A DNA stretch of 64,000 nt, from assembly GCF_042242105.1 (NCBI RefSeq), contig NC_092027.1:2927506-2991505 (forward strand), written 5' to 3'. Positions 12,101-22,364 of this stretch are shown piece after piece. The position numbers were made by a program, and so were the translations under genes. Source of the DNA: Pempheris klunzingeri (Eukaryota > Chordata > Actinopteri > Acropomatiformes > Pempheridae). A model generated the notes under the pieces. The model ran no database searches. It had not been told where the DNA came from and worked only from the letters and a program-made list of their open reading frames with translations. Position 1 is the first letter of the stretch. Each line of letters begins with the position of its first letter.

Positions 12101-12651
12101 TAAAAAACACATTAATGAGCCGCACTGTTGCGCCGGGTGTCATGGCTACGGTGGCCGGGAGGTGCAAAACAATTTTACAATACGAGAAACACTTTTACAA
12201 AGCTGGAGACAAATTTACATTTTAGAAAACATTTTTACAAATCAGAAAACAAATTTACAAGACGTGAAACACTTTTACAAACGCCGAGACAAATTTACAA
12301 GTAACTTTTTCAACCGGAAAGGGAATGTACCAACTGTCGAGTAGAACCGGAAGTGATAAGGAGTTCATGGCGACCCACGATGGACGGCAGTCAAGTGGTC
12401 TTTTGCCCGTTTTGTGGCGAACATATGAGCCGATTAACGCGGTACATTCCCTTTCTGGTTGAAAAAGTTACTTGTAAATTTGTCTCGGCGTTTGTAAAAG
12501 TGTTTCACGTCTTGTAAATTTGTTTTCTAAAATGTAAATTTGTCTCCAGCTTTGTAAAAGTGTTTCTCGTATTGTAAAATTGTTTTGCACCTCCCGGCCA
12601 CCGTAGACATGACACCCAGCGCAACAGTGCGGCTCATTAATGTGTTTTTTA
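12101..12651. mobile_element. Palindromic foldback/MITE-like element
   Basis: Two inverted arms, 12,101-12,331 and 12,441-12,651, match after reverse complementing with about three substitutions over 211 aligned bases. They are separated by a 109-bp centre. The left arm is exactly 20 bp longer, equal to one extra copy of an internal unit of the type ACATTTTTACAAATCAGAAA. The arms begin TAAAAAACACATTAATGAGC. No clear target-site duplication is visible at the ends. The near identity of the arms suggests a young insertion or recent arm conversion. The element lies about 340 bp beyond the inferred dbp polyadenylation site. Terminal structure fits a foldback or non-autonomous DNA transposon; the superfamily is not determined. 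Confidence 0.8.
12380..12517 (+). CDS. Putative 45-aa Cys-rich mini-ORF inside the palindromic element
   Basis: An ATG at 12,380 opens a 45-codon frame that starts in the unique centre of the foldback element and ends at TAA (12,515-12,517) inside the right arm. The peptide begins MDGSQVVFCPFCGEHMSRL and holds a CxxC pair followed by Glu-His, reminiscent of the first half of a zinc-binding module. I do not recognise the protein. It could be a captured fragment of a host or transposon gene, or chance. No splice sites or promoter were identified, so expression is unsupported. Confidence 0.25.
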   Translation: MDGSQVVFCPFCGEHMSRLTRYIPFLVEKVTCKFVSAFVKVFHVL

Positions 12652-12985
12652 ATGGACAACAATGGAGCTCTATGGCACGGACGAAGTAAATACACAGACA
12701 ATGCTTATCAATGCCAACAAAGAACCAGCTTTATCTTTTTAAATGCCTTTTCTTTAAGCTTTAATATACTTCCAATGGCACAATACATTTATAAACAGAA
12801 CACTCATTAGAAGAAGTGACATCAGCTGCTGACAGTCTCATCAAATCTGAGTTTTTGGTACTTTTTGAATGCATATTTCTAAACTCTAAGACTCTAGCGG
12901 CCAATGAAAGTGGCACCGACCACCGGTTGCCACCTGATTTGTGCTTTCACGCTTTCAGATCACACAGCAAGACACCAGAAAAGCT
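12652..12985. other. Spacer between foldback element and dbp 3' end
   Basis: A short AT-rich spacer. The part nearest 12,985 is GT-rich on the minus strand (TTTTCTGGTGTCTTGCTGTG), as expected downstream of a cleavage site. Nothing else was recognised. Confidence 0.5.
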
Positions 12986-13007
12986 CAGTCAGTGAGTAAG
13001 GATAAGC

Positions 13008-13013
13008 TTTTAT
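13008..13013 (-). terminator. dbp polyadenylation signal AATAAA
   Basis: AATAAA on the minus strand, followed 20-40 nt downstream by a T/GT-rich sequence. It fits a canonical cleavage and polyadenylation site about 3.85 kb after the dbp stop. Confidence 0.55.
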
Positions 13014-14029
13014 TGGTGTTTGGAGGGAGAAAAAATGCCAGAACACATATGCCATCATCCCTGTGGACAGCACACAATACTGGTGAGGAGTCAGGGTAGT
13101 GTTGCGCTCATGGGATTTGTAGTTCATAACAGTCAGTCACAACATGGAGAAGTAGCTGAGAATCCACAAAATTGAAGGAGAAATAACAAGGCTGTGTACA
13201 TTATTGTTATCATTATTGTCATTATTACCCGCAATGCTGTTTTCATCGTACAGCAGCAAACTGTCTCTGCCATCACGTGAAGAGTGGGCTGCAAACACCC
13301 ACCGGAAAAAAAGTTGTAACACGCTCAACAACACAGTTACATAGAAAAATAGCACTGTCAAAAAGTTTCTGAAACGTCTGTGGAGGAATCCAAAAATCCC
13401 AGGTATCAAAAAGAAAAAAACACATGGCTTTCTTCTTCCATCAACAGATGGAAATGCTAGAAGCTCTGAGACTTTTCTTCCAGGGATTTAAATTCAGAAG
13501 TTTGTGTCTGCGAATCAGGTTCGAACATATTCCCCAAAAAGACAAGAAAAAGGAAAAAAAATATATATATATATTTCAAGGAGAGAAAAAAAAACTACAG
13601 CTCCCATAATACACCTGGGGTTCACCTAAGTCTCTGTGGATGGTGGAGACGGCAAACCGCCTCATGGGAAATCAAGTGAAGGTTGTTCTTGGGAATCTAA
13701 AGGGGATTTACGTGAGAATCAAATCACAACTTCCCCTGAAGACAAAAAAAAAAAAAAACGTTGCATGAAACGACTGAAAAGAAATTTATAAGAGAATCAA
13801 CAGCAACAACAGCAATAATAATACTAGCAATTATGGCAGGTAACAAGAGCTTCAGTTTCTATTTTTTAATGAGGTTAAGCTGCCATCTCGAAATGGAGAT
13901 AGCTCTGAATGAACCGTTCACTAAACCCCCCCCCCCCCAAACCTGGATATTCTGTGACGCATCTTTTGTTAAAGTCTTTCCCAAAATCGACGACACCTAA
14001 GTGTAACGAATTATGTGTCTCTAACATCA

Positions 14030-14290
14030 GCTACTACCATTAGCATGCTAATATTAGTAGCATATGCTGGCTTATGGCTGACGAGATGAAGAATCTAATG
14101 TTAGCATGTTAGCATAGCATTAGCTATGGTAAAAAAACATACTGGAGTACGGCTCTAGAGACATGCAGCTTAGCTTCATTGTTTTAGCAGTTTAACCCCG
14201 TATGTAGCCTAACCCTAACCCTCTTTCAGCGCGCTCCCAGGATAACGTTAGCTTAATTAGCTAACTAGCCACAGCTGACTAAACCTGCCA
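14030..14290. repeat. GTTAGCATGCTAAT-type teleost repeat fragment
   Basis: Repeated TTAGCATGCTAAT, GTTAGCATGTTAGCATAGC and TAGCTTAATTAGCTAAC strings. GCTA/TAGC-rich stretches of this kind are common dispersed sequence in teleost genomes. A double CCCTAA occurs at about 14,210. Confidence 0.5.
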
Positions 14291-16224
14291 GTGATTTTTA
14301 TTAGCGTCAATCTTTTCAGCGTTACATCTGCGTGCCGTCGAGCGCCGTCACGTGCATTATTTAACTTTTGAAAGTTTCCTATGCGACACATTAAAAACCC
14401 ATCGCGCTAATTACTAAGAAAATGCTAAACCTGCCCCGGCTACCTCCTGCCACCTGCCCTTAGTACTGTACTCTGCATTTAGTTCAAATCCTGAGTGCGA
14501 ACTTCATGCCCTCAAATATTCACGCAACGGAATGACGCCGTTGTCATGGCGAACTGCGCCACTGGTGGCGTTCTAGAATGCACAAACACTGACATCGGCG
14601 TGGCAACGGTAGCTAAGGAGGGGGGCGGGGCTTAGCAAACAGTAGGTTCATCTGAGGGGAGCGTTTCCTGTCCCACAGTGAGTTAGTAATAAACTGGGGA
14701 ATAACAAAGTCATACTGGTGAAACAGAACAGCTCTGAAATGCAACAAGAAAAATAAAATATACCCCTCCCCCCCCGACCAACCTCCCACCCTCCCCCAAA
14801 AAGAACCAAAGACAAAATCAAACCACAAATTCTGTGATCGAATCAAAGACTTTTTTTGTGTTTTTTTTTTAATACGTGTTTTTAATACCTCAGACAAAAA
14901 CACCTGAGAAAAAACTGACAAAATGATTCAGATGGGTTTTCTCTGTAATATATTCAATTATGTATATTACAACTATAATCACATAATTCAAGCATATATA
15001 ATATACATATATATCTAGTGAGAGAATAGTTTAATATTCAATAGTACAGTTTGTATGGTACAGTAGCAATAGGGTGCATTTCTCGTTTCTCATTGGGTAA
15101 AGTTTCAAGGAGAGGTATAGACAAGTGTTTGTGTGTAAATCTATATACGATTTATCGATACAATATGCAACAAAAGAAAGAAAAAATGAACTAAAAAGAA
15201 GGAATTAAAGACAAAGAAAGGGTATAGGCAGTTCAGTACTGTGTCTGAGATGCTGAAAGTGTTTTTTTTTTTTATGTTTGTTTGCGTGTGTGATCATGTC
15301 AGTGTGTGTTTGTGTGCGTCAGGTGAAGGATCAGATGAGATCAGCACCATAGAAGTCCATAACAACATCAACGACAACAATAAGGGTTAAACCTGGGTGA
15401 GGACCGAGTGTGTCCGTGGTTTTGTTTGTTGTGTGTCTGCATGCTGAAGGTTTCAGTCACTGTTCACTCTGGGCAAATCAACCCTAAACCAGTTAGTATT
15501 TCATTTTTGCACAAATTGAGGAGTAAATAGAGAGAGAAAGACTGCAACCACGTCGGGTTATTGTTGATGAATCGTGCGTCAGAGCGAGACACGTTCACCA
15601 AACTAAATGCAAACCTGCCAGCGAAATCCTCCACCTTGTTTATTTTCAAACATCTGCTCACATCCAGCTGTTCCGATGGCTAATTACTCTCTGTTTTCCT
15701 CTCTCTTTTTCTCCTTCACCTTCAAAAATAAAAGCCCTGCGATTATTTCAAAATCAGATACGGAATCAAATAGAAGATAACAAATCAAGTGCTTGAACAA
15801 GCCCACAAAAAGAAAAAAAACAAACGAACACAAAAATGTCCTAAAACTATACAAATTTTGTTTCACCGTCTTCCACCTGAAGCCATCCGCGCCGAAAACA
15901 ATCGTTACTAAGATTCCTAGCCTCGTCGCGCACCGCGTGAAATACCTGATTCAACCGTGATACATTCTCTGTTACGCCTCCGCCGCCGACCAACCAGCTC
16001 TGTGAAATCGAAAATAGATTATTTGTTGTTTAGCAATAAACAGCTGGGAGGAAAAGCGCATCGTGTGGCCCCGTGACTGTCCAGCTAACAGCCCCTCCCC
16101 GCCCCATATATAAAATATACAAAAGATTATCTCCAAAATCCTCCTCCTGACTATCTCTGCTAATAGAAAAATATACAATAATCCTATGTCAAAATCTCTT
16201 TGCGTTATGGACGAAAACCCTGCA

Positions 16225-16260
16225 CCTCTTCCTCCCCATCTTCCTCCTCCTCCTCCTCTT
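16225..16260. repeat. (TCC)n tract in dbp 3' UTR
   Basis: TCTTCC/TCC-rich tract, GGA-rich in the dbp transcript sense. Confidence 0.8.
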
Positions 16261-16833
16261 TGCTGGACCAGTCTTGCCTTCCTGCCCAGTTCAAAAATAT
16301 ACATGTTCTTTTGTCCTATTTATAGAAAAAAATTACACATCTGACCTCTCCTGGCTTGTATCCGTGCCTTGAGCTTAAAAAGTGAGATTTCACTGGCATA
16401 ATGTGAATCCAACACCCTGTCTGAACTGGCCGGAGCGGCGGCCGGAAGCGCACTACCTGCAAAAACACCGTGCGACACCGGCCGTAAGCACGGCCCCGAG
16501 GGTGACGTCAGCTGCCGAGGTGACACAAGGTGATACAGTACGTCGTGTGGGTTCAACGAAGCAGCACGTACAAAGAGAGTCAAACCAGGGGGGAGGGGGG
16601 GGGAAAGAAAAATGGCGTCGCTGTGTTTTCCTGTCGTGCCATCCTGAAGCACAGCGCGTGCACTAACACGCGCTCCTCGTGTCTGCGGCCGGTGTCACAC
16701 AGCGCTTACTGCAGATCTACGCCGGCCTTCCCCCCTCGCCACTTCAACTAAAGTGCTGCTGTTGCTGGGTTGCCTTGTACCCTCATTTCCTCCTTCCCTC
16801 CCGCACCCCTTCCTCCTTCATCTTCACCATCTT

Positions 16834-16857
16834 CCTCCTCCTCCTCCTCCTCCTCCG
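16834..16857 (-). repeat. (GGA)8 directly after the dbp stop codon
   Basis: In transcript sense the stop TGA is followed by GGC and then eight GGA triplets. GGA repeats can form stacked G-quadruplexes. Read in frame past the stop they would encode a short polyglycine tail ended by TGA after eleven codons. Confidence 0.9.
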
Positions 16858-16859
16858 CC

Positions 16860-17075
16860 TCACAAGTCTCCGTGTCGACTCTCGTACTTGTTGATGATGT
16901 TCCTGCAGCGGCCCAGCTCTTTCCTCATGTCGGCCACCTCCTGGCGCAGGGCGGCGTTCTCCCGCTCCAGGAAGGCGGCGCGCACCGAGATCTGGTTCTC
17001 CTTCAGGCGCCGCGCGTCCCGTGAGCGCTTGGCCGCCTCGTTGTTCTTGACGCGCCGGTTCCAGTACTTCTCGTC
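16860..17075 (-). CDS. dbp: dbp coding exon 5: basic region and leucine zipper
   Basis: Encodes 71 residues from [16 protein letters not shown] to the C-terminal HGDL and a TGA stop at 16,860-16,862. The acceptor GCCGACAG precedes GACGAG (phase 0). It holds the complete DNA-contact region and the heptad leucines of the zipper. Confidence 0.95.
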   Translation of the reverse strand, partial: DEKYWNRRVKNNEAAKRSRDARRLKENQISVRAAFLERENAALRQEVADMRKELGRCRNIINKYESRHGDL

Positions 17076-20000
17076 CTGTCGGCGGCGACGGCGGCGGCGG
17101 TGTGTGGTATGTTGGGGTGTGTGGGGAGGAAGGTTGGGGGAGGAGAGAGAGAAAAAAAAAAGAGGAGAGCGGTATGAGAAGGGTCAGTTATGTGATGAGA
17201 GAGAAAGAGTGATAGGGAAGAAAGAAACAGCTGAGAAACAGGAAAAACACAACTTACATCATCAATCAAACAAAATAAAGACTTGTGATTGGCTGGCCAG
17301 CACCTCAAGGAGATGGTTTCATATGAGCAGTAACACTCCCAGATGTTCTCATGTGGACAGACATGAACTCAACCTCATCCGTTATTTTCCTATAATAGAA
17401 CCAGCCACCAGTCTCAGTGGGTACCAGGGCCTTAACTTTGGCGCTCAAATCCCCCTCACACCCCGGACACACCCCGGACACACACTGGACACACACTGGA
17501 CACACATTACAGTTCAACTCAAAACCGCTTTTAAGATTATGACATAACATATTATGCAAAATGCCTTTTTTTTTTTTAATGTCTTTTCGACATAAAAGTG
17601 TCTCCAGCGTGTCTGCAGACGACCAAACTACCAGAAAAAGACTCTTTTCCTCAAAACAATGAAAGAACAATGTGTTTTTTGAACATGAAGGGCTACAGGA
17701 GGTGTTTTTTTAAACATTAAACCATTTAAACCTGTTCTAGTAGGACCTCCAAAGGCACTTTAAAGTAATCAGAATATGGGACCTTTATCTTATTCACTTT
17801 GATCGGCTCATGTTTTAATACTGAGCTCGGCTCTAGTATCGATTGTACTGATGTTTTATTACTGCCAAGTTGTTTATTCTATGTTATATTACTGTTCTTA
17901 CTATATATGCATTAACTAGAAAGTATTATCATTATTAATTATCAGACACCTTCACCAACAGGCACCAAAGCAAATAGTCTCATTGTACCTGCTAAATTAT
18001 AGATGGGGAATGAAGGTGAGATACGCGTTAATAACGACTCACGTGAAAGCGTTATTAATAAATCGCTCTTTCTTAACGCAGCTGTGCGGTCGTGTCCTGC
18101 TGAGCTGCTCGGCTGAACGGATAAACACTCGGCGCTGCATACACAAATACCCAGCAGCCTCACAAAAGCCTGCAACGCCGCTTTTTTTTCGGGGCATGAA
18201 AGAAATGTTCTGGCCGATGAGGGTCTCGTGAGAGGGAGATTGGAAACCACCAAGTTTGTTGTGTTAAACTTTTGGACTCGGAGTGCAAAGCAGAAGCCCA
18301 ATTTGAAAGTAAAACCTTGTAGAGATTTCTATCTGAAAGATTTATGCTGGTGGAATCACTGCGAGCCCGAACGGCTCCTAGGGAGCCTGTTTATCTGCAC
18401 AACTTACCATCATCCCACAATTAAACTCCCCAGCAAAATCCTCCTGCAACATTTTTAAAAGGGGATGCTGGGATGCTTTGAGATTAGTTTTTAAACGCTA
18501 ATTTGTGGTAATGTGATGGTCCTGGAATACCGTTCGTCTTTTGATGGGTCGGTTTTAAATAAATCGTTGAATCTAAATTCTCATTTATGAGGAGCTGGAG
18601 AGCAATCCGAGCTCCATCTGCAGCCTTGGCCAGAGATCATTTTTCCAAACCTGCCTACAAAATGATTTATAAAGCCGGCTACGGCCGAACACGGCAAGGT
18701 GAGCGCCTTCGTCTCTCCATAAATTGCAAACGCCTCAGGAGCTGCAGCTGGTCGGCGCTGAACTGTGAAAGCAGGAGCCGTTGATCAGAGCTGCTTCTGC
18801 TGTGCAATGAACTGAGCACGAAATATTTCAGGCCTCTCGTCAGGAGGCGTCTGTGCTGGTGGGCGTCATGCTCCTTTAGTTTATTCCACATCAGAGCTGC
18901 ACTGTCAAAGGTCTGCAGCCTTTGTCATGATGAACTTCAGGGTTTTTTAGCTGCTGTGGCTTCTGCCTGAGCTGGAGACTGAGAGGCAGGTTTGACATAC
19001 TTTGATTTAATTAAATCTGATTAAAGTTGTTTATCATTCAGTGATGATCTTTTTTATCTTTCTTTTGTAGTTTTGTGTATTTATTACAGGAAAAAACTAA
19101 TTATCTTATTAGAGAATTTCTAGAAATCAACTAATTTGAAGTCTTTTCTGGAAACATGAGCTCCTGTCTTAAGACAAGGAAGAATAAGGCCGCTGTGCTA
19201 GAATCATGAAAAACAACACTTGGTTTAATAAAATGTCCAATTTAAAGAGAAAAAAACGACTCAAATTACACAAAAAAATGACTTTTGCTGCTATGAGACA
19301 AAAAATTCATAAAAGCTAGAAGTTAAAATGCTATAATGTAAAAAAAAACTATAAATCTTTCACCTCTAAAGTAAAATTATGTCAGAAACAAGAAACTTCT
19401 TTCCCTAAATAGGATATAAGAGGCCATAAATGAGAAAAACGTGTATCTTTCCGTCTTAAACTGAATGTAAAACTATATTTTTTACACTCTTTAGCCTGAT
19501 GAGATCTTTATAACACCCCTGTATATCTGTGTTTGCCTTAAACTGACCAGAAAAGCTATCGTGTGTCATTACTGTCGCTCCGGTGAGTCGCCTGCCTGTT
19601 TACGTTACAGCCGGGGGGGTTTGTAGGAGATGTGTTACCTTCTGCTCGTTGGGGACCAGCATCTTTCGGGCCTTCTTGATCATCGGCTGGGGTTTGAGCT
19701 CCTCCTCGGAGAAGCGGTGCCGGCGCGGGTCGAACGCCTCCTGGCCCGGCACGCTGGACAGCGCCAGGTCCGCCGGGTCGGGGTCAAAGTTCACCATGAT
19801 GTCGCTGTTGCCGTTGGCGCCCGCCGGAGGTCCAGGAGGCCCCGGAGGGCAGGTAGAAGAGGGTGATGGGTCCTGAGGCACCGCCTGACCGCCTGGGATG
19901 GAGAAGGAGAGAGAGTTTGGAATAATTCAGTTTTTCCATCCACAGCCTTCAACTTTTCCCCGAATGAATCTGATCTGATTCTGTGTTGAAACATTTAACT

Positions 20001-22333
20001 CGCTGGTACATCGACCTTAAGCTCCTCTAATGGCCAACAAGACCTTGTAGTGAAGTTTCAGGAGGACAGAAACACAAAACTTAGGTGCAGCCGTAGCCGT
20101 TCCCAAATCTTTACTTCCTCACTCCAAATAAAAGCACAGACTCTGCTGAGCAGTGCCGCTCCGCACACACACAGGCTGATGTATGTCGAGTAGAAGCGAG
20201 CACATTCAGATTAACATCGGTCACTTGTTAAATTAAATCCCAGACAGGAAAGAGCTCTTTACAACAATCATGAACTGGAGGTTTAAGCTGCTGTTTTGCT
20301 TGTGAACAAATCCACAAACCAGCTGTCCGACTCTCGCTCGCCGCAGTGACTTGACCGTGGGGACAAATTACCTGATTCCTTATTGCGTTTTTTTTACAAA
20401 ATAAATAAATAAATAAATGAAGAAACAAATCACGGGGACTGGCTTAATTACTGGTTTAGCTGTCCAATCATCACCATCTAGTTTTAGTTTTATCTACAGA
20501 TTAGAGCCCATCTGCCCTCTCTGAGGACGGTCACATGTCGGAGAGCAGGCGAACACGCTGGAGATGATGATGATGAGACAATCCCCGACGGAGATTTGAT
20601 CACATCGAACGTGAACTTTGGACGTGAAAGCAGCTCAAAGCGACTTCAGTGCAATATCTAGAGTAGATGTCCTCAGTTAAATTCCACCGCTGCTAAGTGA
20701 CGGCTCGGAAAAGTGCTTTACAAGTACAGCAGAGGTTATTATTAGTATTTGGATTAGCGGGAAGAGAAGTAGTATTTCTTCTTAGTGTCCGAGGGCATGA
20801 AACGGGCCTGATTTAGACCTATAATGGTGCAAAAGGGTCTCGATGCTGGACTCATCTCGAGGCCTCTGGGTGCAGAGTCACGTGTTTCTGTCATGCCTCA
20901 TCCAGAGAGCAGCGGGCCAAGAAAGAGGCCCACTGCGATGAGTTGACCATAAAGAGGATTACCCTATAGACAGCGGACTATACGTCAAAATTCAATTTAA
21001 AATGAGGGAGGAGGGAGAAAAGCGGCGCGTTTCCATCCGAGCTCTCCTCTCTGCCGTGTGTCTGGCTCATTTAAAGCCAAGTGGACGCTGAAATTCTTCA
21101 GATTCCCCCTTTAATCAAACAAAGAGTGCCTTATTTTCTGCTGCTTCCCCGCAGTAGTCGCAGTGGCACAGATCGGCCACCGAGTGTCAGTGTAAGCCAG
21201 AAACAGCGAGCGGGGCAGCGGGTTCACATCATGTAGGATTTATACCAAGCAGCAAAGATCAGGTTTGGGTTTAACCCTTTGTGCTGCTTCACGTGAGAGA
21301 GTCAGCTTTTACCAGCGGATGCAGAAACAGGACCATCATATGTGGAGCTAAACACGGAAATCAGAGACTTGTGACCAGAAATCAGCTCCGTTGTGCATGT
21401 TCACATCTAATAAAGCTATTAATCGGTGCTGTTTTCTCCCCCAAGCAGCACCACATTTCATGAGCGGCCTTGATGGAGATAAAAATCTGAGTTATGGAGT
21501 GAAATCAAATCAAATAAACGTCTCAATTCCAGGAAGTAGAAATCATGAGGTTGTGGTACGATATCGGTGTGACAGTTAAATCAGTTCGAGTTATTCTCGG
21601 ATGCTGTTGGTAAACTGCGTGGCAGCGAATGTAAAACTCCTCCTTGATGCTTTTACCCTGCAGCCGTTCTGCACGAGTGCTGTGTTTCTTTTCTGAATGC
21701 AGCACAAAGGAACCAGGAATAGTGGCTCGTGTTTTCAGTCGCATCCCTGCTCCGGCTCGGGCAACACATTTCCACTGCAGACACCGGAAAAAGAAATGGA
21801 TTTTTCCGAATGTTTCTTCCTCGGAATACGAGCGTTAGTTGAGCAATCATCCGGCACCGGTCTGAGGTCTATTGTGGCAGCGTTTGTAAGACGCTTTTTT
21901 GGAGCTCCAGGCTCTGAGCCACAGATTATAAATAACTGCAGAGCTGGTGACCAATATCAGCCCAACAGTAGTGGAAAGATTTCAGATAAATTAAACAGAA
22001 AAACAAGTTAGTGTTGTTTTTCCTTGCAGAGATTAGAGGCTTTTTAAGAAATATATCCAGAATGTGTCTGACTGATGACACCTTTAAATATCTATCATTA
22101 TAATGAGGTGTCTTGGTTTTGTTGCTCTGGTGCAGAATCACAAAACCACAAAAGTGTCTTCAGGGACTTTGTGCATCCGGAGCGTTTTGTGAACCTGGAA
22201 ACGTCAGTCACCGCTGACACTGATTTGCTATTTGGCTGCTGCTGCGAGCTGTCAGTCATTTTATAATGCGCATCAACTGCAATACCGCAACCAAATCCCC
22301 GCCAGGCTCGGAGAAATCAGACTGAGGCTCCGT

Positions 22334-22364
<31 letters not shown>

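Larger units (their letters stand above)
12990..16859 (-). other. dbp: dbp 3' UTR (inferred)
   Basis: This stretch follows the dbp stop codon without a visible strong splice acceptor and runs to an AATAAA (plus-strand TTTATT at 13,008-13,013) that is followed by a GT-rich element, the best polyadenylation candidate. Other AATAAA hexamers inside could give shorter transcripts. It contains (GGA)n tracts, a TGACGTCA at 16,503-16,510, polyC/polyA runs and a CpG-rich island-like piece near 14.2-14.66 kb. The 3.9-kb length is an inference. Confidence 0.5.

Noticed and set aside
14470..14500. tRNA-like B-box (AGTTCAAATCC)
   Set aside because: No A-box at the right distance and no cloverleaf could be drawn.
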